A stretch of DNA of 64,000 bases from Cynocephalus volans (lineage: Eukaryota; Chordata; Mammalia; Dermoptera; Cynocephalidae). A program made the position numbers and the translations under genes. Shown here in pieces: positions 1 to 63,893 of the stretch (position 1 is the stretch's first letter; each line of letters begins with the position of its first letter). Location: the NCBI RefSeq assembly GCF_027409185.1, contig NC_084463.1, forward strand, positions 112,102,133 through 112,166,132. Reading direction: 5' to 3'. The notes beneath the pieces are model-generated. The model saw only the letters and a program-made list of their open reading frames with translations, did not search any database and had not been told where the DNA came from.

Positions 1-239
1 ACAGAAACCTTTTTCCCTACACTCGGGATTTTATGTGCACATCTATTATTATAAATTTCCATGATGTTTGTTTTAGTTATGGCTAGGGCTGCCGTGTATG
101 TTTGTGCAAATTGTGCAATGCACACGAATGCCTGGCTAAGGGTGAGAGGAAACTCAAGTCTAAGTGCAAACTCTGCTCACCAAGCTGTAAGCCCTGGAGT
201 GCCTTTCCCAGTGTGCACGTTGGCTAGTGTTGTTTTTAC

Positions 240-360
240 TACATCGTGAGCTCCCTGAGAGTAGAGGACATTCTTAGTCATCTTTCTGACGCAGTCCCTG
301 GCAACACGCCTTGTCAGAAGACTCTCAACAAATGTCTGTTGAATTGAATTTCAGAGTACA
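240..360 (+). mobile_element. L2 3' end
   Basis: GTGAGCTCCCTGAGAGTAGA through CTCAACAAATGTCTGTTGAA is the typical L2 3' end. Confidence 0.7.
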
Positions 361-1447
361 TTTTCACACATTAAATTCTGACATGCTTCATCATTTTTAA
401 TCTTCTTTATTCAATTATGCGGGAAGTCAGTCACTACACTGACTTTATGTTCTCTTTTAAGCATCTATCACAATGTCAAACACCTTAGGGATATTTAGTG
501 GAGGTTAATTTATTACAATAAATGACCCTTTCTTATTTTCTATTCTTCTCATCACATTTTCTGATCTATTTTTGTGATCTAACTTCTAAATTTTATTTAT
601 TATATTTTATCTTCCAAAGAGCTTTGTATGTTTGTAGTGCTCACATGCCTAATAAATTTTGAAATTTTTGTATTTAAATCAAATGAGACATTGAGGATGG
701 GTAGGAATTTATGATTCCTCATAAACAACAGTGCATATAAACAGCAGGAATCCAATAAATGTTGATTTTTGAGGAAAACAGTAATGATGATTAGAGTTAA
801 AAGCCTATATTCTACACACAGATTAGAAAATAAGATAATAAAGTTGCTGAAATATTTTTAAATAAAGAAGATCTAATTATCTGTGCACACAGAAAATTCT
901 ATCAACAACCAACATATAAGTGTCAACATCAATTTTTTTCTACCAGAGAGCTAATGTAAACAGATAAGATGTTCCTTTATTCATGTATATTAGTTTACAT
1001 GGTATTATGCAAAAACTACCTGCTCTATAAAATGAAGAGGGAGAAAGAGGAAAAGTAGGAAAGGGATAGTAATTGCTAATTATCTTTTTTACAAAAATGT
1101 TTACTTTTAGGGAGGGAGATTGATAGTCTTCCAGAAAAGAGCAACTCCAAGGATTAAACAACTAAATCTCCAAAAAAATGATAAAGAAGTGGGATAATTT
1201 AGTCCAGTGAAAACCACCAGATAATTAAAAGATGTTTTGATCATTTAAAATGTACAGAATCAAGCAGCAGAATCTATGTGCTGAAATTTTTAAAGGTCCT
1301 GAGATTTTCAGTCATCTAACTCAGTTAAAGATTGAAAGTGATCATCATTGCTTTCTTCCACCATTGTTGAATTTTACTTACCACATAACCATCCAGAGAG
1401 TTAAAAAACAGTATCTATAGAAGCAACTGAGGATTCACCTATAAAGA
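361..1447. other. Intergenic, nothing recognised
   Basis: AT-rich unique-looking sequence. The short minus-strand ORF at 940-1161 has no recognisable motif and no signs of coding. Confidence 0.6.
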
Positions 1448-1680
1448 AAGACTCTGGAGTCAGATTGCTTCCGTTCAAATCCTCTCTCCACCATTTGTTT
1501 GCCTTGTGACTTTGGCAAGTTAGTTAATTTCTCTACTGTTTCCTTGTCTGTAAAATGAGGATAATAATTATTCCCAACTCGGAATGTTCTTGTAGGGAAT
1601 AATAAGATGCTACGTGTAAAATACTTAATACAGGGCCTGGATCATAGTAAGTACTCAATAAAAATTTATGATTATTATTA
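1448..1680 (+). mobile_element. MIR SINE
   Basis: GACTCTGGAGTCAGATTGC, TTCAAATCCTCTCTCCACCA, TTTCCTTGTCTGTAAAATGA and AGTAAGTACTCAATAAA: nearly full length. Confidence 0.9.
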
Positions 1681-2164
1681 GAGATATAATAAAGAACTTA
1701 TAAACCAAAGCAGATAGTAAAAGAATATAAAAGTTTTCGAATACTGAGCATCTGCAATGTTATCAGTCACCACATTAGCCAATTTTTATACTTTATTTTT
1801 TTAATTAGTTGTTTTAAAATTATATGAGAAACGTACATTCCCTGGTAAAAGAATTAAAAGAGCACAGGCCAATTCACTACGAAAATGAAAAAGAGAAGAT
1901 CTTAAGTAACCCCCTACACTTCCATTGGCATTGAAAACCTCCATTTCAGTGACTCAGGATAACCACTACAAACTATTTTTGGTGTGTGTGGTGGGGGGGA
2001 AGCTGCTAGAGATTTCTATGCCTATACTAATACACATATATATTATCCCCATCTGTTAGTATACAAATGCTATACATACTGTCCTGCAAATTTTTCCTCT
2101 TTTTTTTTTATTTATCAAATCTTGTTCTTCTTTCTATACCACTTCTTAAAAATAAACTTTTCAT

Positions 2165-3010
2165 TTTGACATAATTTTAGGTTTACAGAAAAGTTGTATT
2201 ATTAACATCTTACATAAGCAGGGTACTCTTGTCAAAAGTAAAAAATTAACATTGGTACATTAATATTAACTAAATTCTGGATTTTATTTGGATTACACAG
2301 TTTTTCCACTAATGTCCTGTTTTTGTTCCAGGTTTCAATCCAGCACACTATGCTGCATTTAGTCCGTGTCAGTTTTTATTTTCTACCTCATTCTATCTTG
2401 ATAACTACATCGTATTATATAGTATGGGTGTACGATAGTTTAAATGATCCTTCTGACAAATTATTCTATTATTTCTAGTTTTTGATTATTACAGACAATG
2501 CTGTAATGAACATCAGTACTCATATATCTTTGTGCATTTGTGCTGTAGGATAATTTTAGAAATAGAATTGATGGGTCAAAGGATATATATATTTGGAATT
2601 TTGATATATATATTACCACATTGCCTTCAAGATGTTTACATTAATTCATATTCCGCCACATTCAAATAAGAGTTCTTATTCATTTGCAGTTATTTAACCG
2701 TGAGTAAAGTTGAGCATCTTTTCAGATATTTATTGGCAATTTGACTCTAACTTTTTATGTAGTGCCAATTTATATCTCCTTTAAGCATTCTTCCATTTGG
2801 TTGCTCGTTTTTCCTTATAGGTTTATAAGCTCTTTTATATTGGGGAAGTTAGCCATTTGTCATATTTGTTGCAAATATTTTTCAGCTTATGTTTTGTCTT
2901 ATGACTTTATACTAACATTTTGCTACCTACAAGTTAAAACTTTAAATTACTGTATTTTCCTTTGCATGTCTGGATTTTGTTTTTGTTTCATACCAATATT
3001 AATATAAAAT
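2165..3010 (-). mobile_element. L1M-type LINE-1 fragment
   Basis: Recognisable pieces: AGAAAAGTTGTATTATTAAC, TTTTTCCACTAATGTCC, then degraded ORF2 text ending TTAGCCATTTGTCATATTTG. Old and non-coding. Confidence 0.5.
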
Positions 3011-3984
3011 ATTCACTTTTGTATACATTATTTCTTATCCTCATGGTGCAATAAAGTAATTATTACACCTCACCCTTGACATTCTCAAGGAATATTGAGA
3101 CCTTTTCAAATGCCAAATTTTACATAAATATTACCCTATTGCAAATATTTTATGAAATTATTTCAGAAAGAACACCATGACTCCAACTTTATTAGATTCC
3201 TCCTTATTCTTGCACCTTAGGGTTCTTGCAGAACCCTAGAGAAAGCTAGGATGAATTGTGCTCAGTTTGCCTTTGACTGCCTTAAACTCTGATATTTGTG
3301 TCTCTTCCTTCAATATGTTTGTCAAGGCACTTTCTGTTGATGCGAGCCTCTTTTTTACACTTCTGAACACACCTATAAACTATTTCTTCATGTACTTCTT
3401 CAGCTCAGAAAGAAGCAAGCCCTTTTACAGCAATGACTTTTATCTTTATTTTATACCTATAGAAAAATGCTCCTTCAGATTCTTGAACCAATTTTTCTTT
3501 GAGGTCACAGTGGGTTGAGAGGCCCACTAATGTCCTCATTCCCAGATTATATTTTTCTGGGCCATCATATTTCCTATTCTCATCTTTATACCAAAAATTA
3601 GTCATCTTTCTAATGTTCACTAAGTTTTTGATTCTGTTGATTACCTTTTTTTTTTTTTTTCTAGTGGAAGCATTCACTGAAATAGTTTTTCAAATTGCCT
3701 TTTCTTGTTTCCTTACTGATGGTGTCATTTCTATCATAAATATAAGCCCTTGGCTAATTTTACATTCTGCTCTTCAACATAGCCAAAGGGACTATTTTAT
3801 GGCTCAGATCCATCACTTTATTAATTTTTTCAATCTCATTACTAATAATTGAATTTCTTTTAAGAGCCATCTTTTACAAAAAAAATTGTAATCATTTCAT
3901 TGGAGGTACTATTTTAAGTGGAGAATTATAGGCGAAAATAAAACTAAATCAATGTTTAGCTGCTGGATGATATATAATAAGATT
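3011..3984. other. Intergenic, unclassified
   Basis: Overlapping ORFs of 86-117 codons lie on both strands at 3258-3852 but show no recognisable domain. The sequence may be a degraded DNA-transposon or LINE remnant. A T16 run sits near 3646-3661. Confidence 0.5.
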
Positions 3985-4545
3985 TATCCACTATCTAAGT
4001 GACTAGTTTATTTATTCACTTATTCGACATACTCATATATTTAAAAGAACCTTCTATATACCAGGGCATATATGTTAGGGATGAGTATTGCCGCACAGAG
4101 CTCAGTCTGGTGCTGAGATAATTATAGCCAGTATATGTTGATTACTTACTATATGCCAGGCAGTGTGTTGAGTGCTTTAAACACTTTTTAAATCAGTTTC
4201 CTCACTTGCAAGATGGGTATAATAGTAGTAATTATGTATAAAGTTGTTGAGAGAATTGAGTGAAAAAATATGTATAAAGCAACTAGGACAGGGACAGACA
4301 TATATATATTCAACCTCAACTGTTATAGTTTTGTGATCATTATTATCATTTACTTAGTACAACAACCTTGTAAAGTGGGGTGATTATTATCCCTGTTTTA
4401 CAGATAAGACAACTGAAGCTTGATGAATTTAAGAGATCTATCCAAGGAAGGCCATACAGTTAATAATAACAGAAGTAGGATTCAAATTCAGGTAATCTAT
4501 TTTCTGCTTATTCTTACAACCACTTAGCTCTATGGTCTCCTATAC
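3985..4545. mobile_element. Cluster of MIR and L2 fragments
   Basis: Minus MIR/L2 end at about 4000-4195 (TACTATATGCCAGGCAGTGT), plus MIR at 4195-4300 (TTTCCTCACTTGCAAGATGG), minus MIR at 4330-4545 (TTTTACAGATAAGACAACTG, AGGATTCAAATTCAGG). A further minus MIR piece lies at 4670-4770. Confidence 0.75.
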
Positions 4546-5035
4546 TCTGTCTAATGTATAAAATTCGAGTTTCCTTTTTAGAACAATTATCGAATGCTTA
4601 AATGTCATGGACTTCCTGGCTAAAACTAAACTAAATTTGTTAAATTGGTAAATGCCAACGGTCTGCTTTATTATTCCCATTTTCTACTTGAGAAAACAGA
4701 GGTGCAGAGAGGTCTTAAATGGAGAAAGTGGCAGAGCTTGGATCTCAAAACATGTCAATGTGGTTCCAAAGACACACCACACTGGCAGTAAAGATTTTCT
4801 TTTTAACCTTTTTAAAACATAGTCATGGTGAATTTTTTTACTTCTATAATTCACAGTTAATATTTTTGCTAACAGTTACAGTTACAGTGGTGAATATTAC
4901 TACTATTTCTTAAATTGTATAATATAACTTTGACTGTATATATTTTTTTAAAGTTTAAAATATAGAAATGTGCAATTAAGTCCTTGAAATGTAAAATGAA
5001 GGGAAAAAAAACCTCAAGTATTGCCATGAACATTT

Positions 5036-5159
5036 AAAAATACGTCTTTTATTTTGGAATAATTTTAGATTTGCAGGACAGTTGCAAAGATAGAGCAGAG
5101 TCTGCCTATATCTTTCTCAGTTCCCCCACTGTTAATATCTTACCATGTTACACTTATAA
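5036..5159 (-). mobile_element. L1M-type 3' fragment
   Basis: TTTTGGAATAATTTTAGATT followed by GTTGCAAAGATAG and TTAATATCTTACCATG matches the same old L1 3' region as 2165-2390 and 20735-21745. Confidence 0.5.
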
Positions 5160-5619
5160 AAAATAAGGAAATACCAGCAATGAACAAGTGGAGTTTGAAA
5201 ATAAAAACACATTATCATTAACATCAGCACTCCCCAAAATGAAATACTTAAGTATAAATCTAATGAAATATGTACAAGATCTATATGAGGAAGAAATAAA
5301 TAAATTGAGAGATATTCCATGTTCGTGGATAGAAAGACTCAAAAATTGTCAAGATGTCAGTTCTTCCCAACTTCATCTATAGATTCAATGCAATTACAAT
5401 CAAAATCTAAGCAAGTTATTTTGTAGATATCAACAAACTGATTCTAAAGTTTATATGGAGAGGCAAAGTTCTAGAATAACCAACTCAATATTAAAGAATA
5501 AAGTTGGAGGACTGACACTACCTGACTTCAACATCTTCTATAAAGCTATAATAATAAAGACAGTGTGGTACTGCTGAATGAATAGACAAATATATTGATG
5601 GAACAGAATGGAGAACTCT

Positions 5620-5715
5620 GGTCTGGATGGTTAGTTCAGTTGGTTAGATCATGGTGTTGTAACACCAAGCTCAAGGGTTTGGATCTCCATACCAGCCAGC
5701 TTAAAAAAAAAAAAG
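5620..5715 (+). mobile_element. tRNA-Ile-like SINE (older copy)
   Basis: TGGTTAGTTCAGTTGGTTAG followed by TCATGGTGTTGTAACACCAAG and a degraded box B (GGGTTTGGATC), ending ACCAGCCAGC plus poly(A), resembles tRNA-Ile with its GGTTAGCTCAGTTGGTTAGAGC head. It splits an L1; flanks share a GAACAGA..GAG..CTC duplication that has diverged. Confidence 0.78.
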
Positions 5716-6274
5716 AACAGAGAGCTCAGAAATAGACCCACTTAAATACACTTAACTGATCTTTGACAAAGGAGCAAAGTCTATAACATGGAGAAAAGAT
5801 ACTCTTTCAACGAATGGTTCTGCAACAATTGGATATCCACACGTAAAGAAATTAATCTAGACACAAACCTTATGCCCTTCACAGAAATGAACTCAAAATG
5901 AAGTATAGGCTGAAATGTAAAATGCAAAGCTATAAAGCTCCTAGAAGATAACACAGGAGAGAACCTAGATGACCTTGGGTATGGTGATAACTTTTTAGAT
6001 ACAACACCAAAAGCATAATCCATGAAATAAATAATTGATAAGTTGGACTTCACTAAAATTAAAGCCCTCTCTTCTGTCAAAGACAATGTCGAGAGAATCA
6101 GAAGACAAGCCACAGGTAGGGAGGAAATATTTGCAAAAGATACATCTGATAAAGAAAGGACTATTATCCAAAATATGAAAAGAACTCTTAAAACTCAACA
6201 ATAAGAAAATGAGTCACCCAAGTAAAAAATGGGAAAAAGAACCGAATAGACACCTCATTAAAGAAGATAAACAG

Positions 6275-6417
6275 GGGCCGAGCCCGTGGCGCACTCGGGA
6301 GAGTGCAGCGCTGGGAGCACAGCGATGTTCCCGCCGCGGGTTCGGATCCTATATAGGAATGGCTGGTGCACTCACTGGCTGAGTGCCGGTCACAAAAAAG
6401 ACAAAAAAAAAAAAAAA
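6275..6417 (+). mobile_element. tRNA-derived SINE, colugo-type, copy 1
   Basis: The head GGGCCGAGCCCGTGGCGC holds a box A-like stretch, followed by box B GGTTCGGATCC, the TATATAGGAATGG block, the ACTCACTGGCTGAGTG hairpin and poly(A). A perfect 14-bp duplication, AAGAAGATAAACAG, lies at 6261-6274 and 6418-6431. It is inserted in an L1. Confidence 0.93.
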
Positions 6418-6614
6418 AAGAAGATAAACAGATGGCAAGTAAGCATATGAAAATATGTTCAACATCATATGTCATTAGGCAATTGCAAATTAAAATACCA
6501 ATGAGGTACCACACTGACAACATCAAATGCTGGTGAAGATGTGGAGCAACAGGATCTCTTATCCATTGCTGGTGGGAAGGCAAAGTGGTACAAACATTTT
6601 GGAAGACAGTTTGG

Positions 6615-7241
6615 TGTGGAGTATACTAACATTTATAAAGCAAATGTATTTCACAGGGCCTAGTTTCCAAAGCCCTGTAATTTCAGGTATAACCTAACTT
6701 TTTAAAATTACATATAGAAATGTTAAGCTTTCAAAAGACAGGAAACTTTCCCCAGGCTAAAGTCTCTGATGTAGATAAAGAATTGTAACACAGCAAAATT
6801 GCTGGCTCAAGGACAGATGCCCTTGGAGCAGGTTAACCTAAGGTTACTTTATTGTTATGTAAACATACTGAGGAAACTGCTGTAGGAAAAGATAGCATTT
6901 CCTAAGAACAAGCTTTTGTTGGTGGATCAACTTAACCTTTTGCACATTGCATTATGGAATGTCACTTTGTTATTTCACTGATGTTACCAGCCTCTATTGT
7001 TAAACTATACTTAGCCATAACTCCACCTATGCTCCTTTTCTGTAACTTTCCTGCCTGGAGAATAAATATGGGGAGAAAACCCCAGTCTGGTGTTAATTTC
7101 CCAAGGAAGAATGAATCTCTCTTGAGAGTTCCAGGAAATTAACCCCTTCGGGGTTTCTCACTGCTCAGAAGAAACGGGCTTTGAGTAATCCTTTGCATCT
7201 CTGTCACCCAGGGGAAGAGAGGTGACAAAGAGAGTGCAACA
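6615..7241 (+). mobile_element. Solo LTR, 627 bp, inserted in an L1
   Basis: It begins TGTGGAGTATAC and ends GAGAGTGCAACA, with AATAAA at 7061-7066. The flanks carry the same 6-bp GTTTGG (6609-6614, 7242-7247). Removing it rejoins the L1 text ...GGAAGACAGTTTGG|CTGTTTCC. It has no internal retroviral sequence and no coding capacity. A 6-bp duplication is usual for class II (ERVK-like) elements; the family was not recognised. Confidence 0.82.
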
Positions 7242-8008
7242 GTTTGGCTGTTTCCTACAAAACTAAACATACCCTTACCATACAATCCAGCAGCTGGGCT
7301 CTTTGGTATTTCCCCAAATGAACTGAAAACTTATGCCTATACAAAAACATGAACATAAATGTTTATATTGGCTTTTTTCATAATTACCAAAACTTAGAAG
7401 CAACGAAGATGTCCTTCAGTAGGTAAATGAAAGGTGAAACATCCAGATGATGAAATATTATTTGTCAGTAAAAAGAAATAAGCTATCAAGCCATGAAAGG
7501 ACATGAAGGAAACTTAAAGCCATATTACTAAGTGAAAGAAGACAATCTGAAAAGACTATATATCATGATTCCATTTATGTGACACTCCAGAAAAGGCAAA
7601 ACTATGAAGACAGTAAAAAGATCAGTGATTGCAAGGAGTTAGGGAGGAGGAAGGGATGAATAGGCAGAACACAGAGGATTTTTATGGTAGTGAAACTATT
7701 CTGTATGATACAATAATGACATACGTGTCATTAGATATTTGTCAAAAACCATAGAATGCACAACACCAAGAATAAATCTTACTGTAAACTATAGACTTTG
7801 GGTGATAATGATGTGTCATTGTAGGTTCATCAATTGCAAGAAATGTACCACTGTGGTGGAGGCTGTTTTTTTAAAAATGTTTGACTGGGGTTATACTATG
7901 AACATGATAAAATGAAGAGAAAAAAGAAAATATTCCCAAAGAAATTATAAGGAAAAAGCATCAGCCTCTGATTATACCAGTCTTGGCAAATTTTTTTAAG
8001 TGAATCTC

Positions 8009-8715
8009 ATTAATTCAACAAAAATTCGTTAAGCACCCACTATGTGCCAGGCACTGTTCTAGGTACTCAGGATGCACTAAGGATAACCAGTCGTGACTGG
8101 ATGGTCACGAAAGGCCTCTTCAAGGAGGTAACATTTGGAAAGCTCAATGGCAAGACTGAACTAAATAAGAGCAAAGATCTGGGGGAAGAACATTTCAGGG
8201 AAAGGGAATAACTTGTGCAAAGGCTTTGGGACAGAGACAAACTTTATTTATTTAAAAAGCTCACTAAAGGAAGAGTGGTTGGGTCATTGTTAAAAGAGCA
8301 CTCTGGTTGCTGTGTGGAGTATGGATTGTTGCGGGAAAAGAGTAGAAGCCAGGAGCCCAGTTAGGGGGCAATTGCAGTAGTACAGGCAAGAAAGTAGGGT
8401 GATCGGAGTGGGATGGGCAGTGTGGATATAGACATAAGTAGATGTATGTGGGATATGTTCCAGAGGTGGAAGCAATAGCACATACTAATGCTAAGATGAA
8501 GATTCTCAGGATTTTGGTTTGATGATGATGTAATTTATCAAGGCTGGGGAGACCCGATGGAGGATATGTTGCAGGAGAGAGGTGGGGCAGGCTTAGAAAT
8601 CAAATTTTCTGTTTAGGTCAAGTTTAAGTTTTAGGTGTTTTTCAGCCATCAAAGAAGTAGATGGATGTATGCGTTTAGAGCTCATGGGAGAGTCAGGACT
8701 AGAGATATAAAATTC
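8009..8715 (-). mobile_element. L2, antisense
   Basis: CACTATGTGCCAGGCACTGT, AAGGCCTCTTCAAGGAGG, ACTTGTGCAAAGGCTTTGGG and CTCTGGTTGCTGTGTGGAGT run in antisense L2 order. A second L2 3' end follows at about 8765-8900. Confidence 0.8.
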
Positions 8716-9276
8716 ACATATAAATAAACACATCTACATGTAATCTCAGTAACGATATACTAAGAGTGCTAACCATATATTTATATTAGTACATTTATTC
8801 ATTAATTTATGCATTCATATACTTATCCCACAAATATTTATTGTATACTTACTGAGCTATCAGGCTCTAAAGAGAGGAGTGTGCAACCAGAGAAGGTGGA
8901 TTGTGAAAAGAAAATATTAGAACTTCTTTTTATATTTACTTTTATCTAAAAACAGAAAAAAAATGAAGCCTTGCTAATATTTAATATATAGACCAACACT
9001 GCCATCTCAGTATTCCTGAGTGAAAAGTGTGCATTCTCAAATGTGGAGAATAATTCAGGGATTCATTCCTTCGTTTTATTTTCTTTTAGTATATTGTGGA
9101 TTTATTCCAGTTTATGCATGCTGTATTAAGTAGATTTATCAATTACATTATTATTTCATTAAAACAACCTTTACTAAAATGAAAGTGGCTATAAAAATAT
9201 TTCCGGAAAGAAAACATGAGTTGGAGATAACGATGCAAGCATAAGCAAAAAAGATGATGATAAGAGATGACACTTC

Positions 9277-9416
9277 AAGGGCCGAGCCTGTGGCGCACTC
9301 GGGAGGGTGCTGTGCTGGGAGCGTCGCGCTCCCAGCGGCCCCGGGTTCGGATCCTATATAGGAATGGCCGGTACACTCACTGGCTGAGTGCCGGTCACAG
9401 GAAAAAAAAAAAAAAA
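9277..9416 (+). mobile_element. tRNA-derived SINE, colugo-type, copy 2
   Basis: Same family, full length, flanked by the perfect 15-bp duplication AAGAGATGACACTTC (9262-9276 and 9417-9431). The centre carries a GGGAGCGTCGCGCTCCC palindrome between the A and B boxes. Confidence 0.93.
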
Positions 9417-9431
9417 AAGAGATGACACTTC

Positions 9432-10610
9432 TACTTTCAGCATGAGCTCTACAGATGCCACCTTACTAAGTAATGGGGATAACGTTTTGAAAAAAAGAGA
9501 TTTGGAAATATTCCCATTATGTGATTTTGATGCAAAAATGATGTGTGTGTGCTACCCAAGGTTGGGAGTATGGTGAGGTAAGTGAGTCATTCAACTCGGG
9601 TGCAAAATTTAAGGGGGCATCAAGATAATCAAGATAAATAATCTTAATGTAATATTTTCAAAAGTCAAAATTAATTTTAAAAATCCATGATGAGCAAAAT
9701 ATCAAAAATTAAAAGACATGATCAGTACTCCTAAAATACCTCATACATGTACACTTAAACTAGAAGACAGAATTTTTCAACCTATTAAAAAATATGAGCA
9801 ATTTATTCCAAAGAGTTTTGAGGCCATTCGTTGAAAATATAAAAATGCAACATTGCTTGGTTGTTATCAAGGAAGATGAAAAATTACTAGTTGAATTTCA
9901 ACAAAAACCTTTGCATACTTGGTGGATGGAACTGATAAAAATGGGTTATTTGCATTAGTAAGAGCAGCCAGATCTTTCCATTAGGATTTACAGCTTTGTG
10001 AGTTACCTTTTCTCAGCTTATGACAGCCATTAAAACCATGTACAGAAATAACCTGAACATTGAAAAGACATTTTAATAACTACTTCACAAAGTATTAAAG
10101 ATTTTTAAGACTAATGAAATCTAGTCAATCATAGTGAATTCACTAAATATTTTTAGTGGGAGTAACAAATTTTTTTTTATACCATTCATGTAAAAAATGT
10201 CAGTTATTTTAAATGGTTTTTCCATCCTTGTCCTTCCTACCAATGTTTTGTAATGCCGTTCACAGCAGGGACATGTCCAAACGTTACATAAGTATATGGA
10301 TACCACTTTTTTGATAACGGGAGGACGATCAACAAAAGGTTGGAGAACACAGGTACAGGTGTGCTGTGGGTGTTAGGAACATGGCAGGATTATATTATCG
10401 CAGCATGCTTTAAGATCACGGTATCCGTGGAAGTCTTCATGAAGGACGCCTCGCCAAGTCTTCATCATGGAAGGAGTAGGATTTGGGAACATGACTATTG
10501 CAAAATCTGTTTAGTATAATAGAGCACAATGCCTACTGACAGAGGAGATTAAAGATCTCTAAAAACATCTGTAAAGATCATAGAGTGAAGCATACTGCAG
10601 TCGACTCTCA
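9432..10610. other. Intergenic upstream of the promoter, unclassified
   Basis: AT-rich sequence with A-rich tracts and no ORF of interest. The part at 9590-9900 has the look of an old dispersed repeat but I cannot name it. Confidence 0.5.
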
Positions 10611-11271
10611 GAGGCTATCTAGGTCCCACGCTTGGCCCCGCTGGAGAAGGACGTTTCCTGGAGCGGACAGGGGAGCTTTTTCTAGTGTACTGGGTGGGGA
10701 GGGGAGCGGTGGTGACGCCACTTCACAGGGGAAAGGGGTGTTGCCTCCCGTAGCATAGCAGGAGATGGGCCCCGAAGTCTCTCCAGCCCAGGGCCGTGAG
10801 AAAGAGGGTGGGAAGAGAGGGGACAGATCGATAGGGGAGTGAGCGAGGGCAAATAAAACGCAGTCCATTCTTCCTGGAGGGGCCAAAGCCGAGTCTGAGG
10901 GCAGAGGCCGGGGTAGCCCGTGGTTGTTTCTCTACCAGGAAGAGCCTAGGGGTATTTGAAGAAGGGATGACGTTCGAGAAGAGTGTGAGGGTCATAGAAA
11001 GGGCTTTTGGCTCAAATCGTTCCCTGATGGGCAGCGAGTCGGAAGAACTCGAGAAGGCGTGGGGGATGCTAGGGCCCGGTCCTTTCCTAGCCGGCAGAGG
11101 GAGTCCCAAGATGGAAGGTCCAGTTTCCTCTAACAAATAGCGTTTGCATGGCCGCTCAACCAATTCTGTACATCCCGGGGCTGAGTAAGAGCGGAGGTGA
11201 TTAAAAACGAGCAATAACAGCTTGGTCACCTCGGGGCGCCGGGCACCGGGCTCTCAGCCCGACGCCCGAAT

Positions 11272-11281
11272 TCTCGCGAGA
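11272..11281. promoter_or_regulatory. TCTCGCGAGA palindromic promoter element
   Basis: A perfect 10-bp palindrome in the CpG island. This motif is known from TATA-less and bidirectional human promoters and contains CGCG, the type of site bound by Kaiso/ZBTB33. It lies 7 bp upstream of the YY1-type site. Confidence 0.75.
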
Positions 11282-11287
11282 GCGTCC

Positions 11288-11298
11288 GCCGCCATTTT
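11288..11298 (-). promoter_or_regulatory. YY1-type site (AAAATGGCGGC on the minus strand)
   Basis: Exact match to the core YY1 consensus, placed as expected for a site at or just after the transcription start of a CpG-island gene. Binding is predicted, not shown. Confidence 0.65.
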
Positions 11299-11339
11299 TC
11301 CATTGATTGCGGCTGGCTGGGGGAGGGGCCGACGACGAA

Positions 11340-11360
11340 GGCGGCGGCGGCGGCGGCGGC
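11340..11360 (+). repeat. (GGC)7 in the USP47 5' UTR
   Basis: Seven uninterrupted GGC triplets directly upstream of GAGCCCTGG, about 180 bp before the start codon. GGC runs in 5' UTRs can be length-variable. Confidence 0.9.
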
Positions 11361-11445
11361 CGAGCCCTGGGTCGGTGTCTGCACGCTGGTGTCTGAGGCC
11401 CAAGCTGAGGCCTCCGCAGTTGCTGGAGCGCAGGCGGCGGAGAGG

Positions 11446-11472
11446 ATGACTGCCGCTGCTATTCTCTCCTGA
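11446..11472 (+). other. Upstream ORF, 8 codons (MTAAAILS)
   Basis: ATG at 11446 (A at -3, A at +4), eight codons, TGA at 11470-11472, 68 bp before the USP47 start. It does not overlap the main frame, so reinitiation is possible. It could reduce USP47 translation if the transcript starts upstream of it, which the promoter motifs suggest. Confidence 0.6.
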
Positions 11473-11540
11473 GATAGAGAGCCGCCGCCACCCTCCGCCG
11501 TCCCCTGGCAGGGCGGAGAGGAGCGGCCGGAGTCTGAGCG

Positions 11541-63545
<52,005 letters not shown>

Positions 63546-63689
63546 GTAAGTCTTGAGGGGGCTGTTTTCTAGTAAATCATTTATTACCTTAATGTGACTT
63601 TTATTCTGTTGAATGTTTTAAAACTTGGGCATTCAGTCCATTAAAGTACTGAATGGGGAATTGAAAGTACTATGTTCTCATTTGGCCAT

Positions 63690-63815
63690 TAACTGAGTCA
63701 TAACATCCTTATTTAACCACCCTAGACTTCAATTTTCTCATCTTTAAAATGAGGAAGTTGGGCTGTATGATCTAAAAGGTTTCTTTCAGCTCTAAAAAAA
63801 TCATGTAATTGATAT
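63690..63815 (+). mobile_element. MIR3-type SINE, 3' half
   Basis: CAATTTTCTCATCTTTAAAA, GTTGGGCTGTATGATCTAAA, CTTTCAGCTCTAAAAAAATC. Confidence 0.75.
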
Positions 63816-63847
63816 ATAGTCTATATGTTTATATAATTCATAGTATA

Positions 63848-63864
63848 CATATATATATATATAC
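63848..63864. repeat. (AT)8 simple repeat
   Basis: Short uninterrupted AT run in intron 8, with a second ATATAT stretch at about 63881-63890. Confidence 0.85.
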
Positions 63865-63893
63865 ACAGACACATATATGGGTATATATATAAA

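Larger units (their letters stand above)
5160..7880 (+). mobile_element. LINE-1 3' end (ORF2 remnant and 3' UTR), split by four later insertions
   Basis: Sense L1M-type ORF2 text (ATTGAGAGATATTCCATG, AATTACAATCAAAATC, AACCTTATGCCCTTCACAG, TTCCTACAAAACTAAACATA, GGACATGAAGG). It is full of stops. It is interrupted by the tRNA-Ile-like SINE, SINE copy 1 and the solo LTR. ORFs seen across this stretch are chance readings of L1. Confidence 0.85.

Noticed and set aside
3258..3852. Overlapping ORFs of 86, 90 and 117 codons
   Set aside because: They overlap on both strands, have no recognisable domain and sit among old repeats.
5620..5715. Possible functional tRNA-Ile gene
   Set aside because: The acceptor stem and box B are degraded and a poly(A) tail follows, so it is a SINE.
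10723..11229. 168-codon minus-strand ORF upstream of USP47
   Set aside because: It lies in the GC-rich promoter shoulder and shows no domain. A divergent transcript is possible, but the ORF alone is not evidence for a gene.
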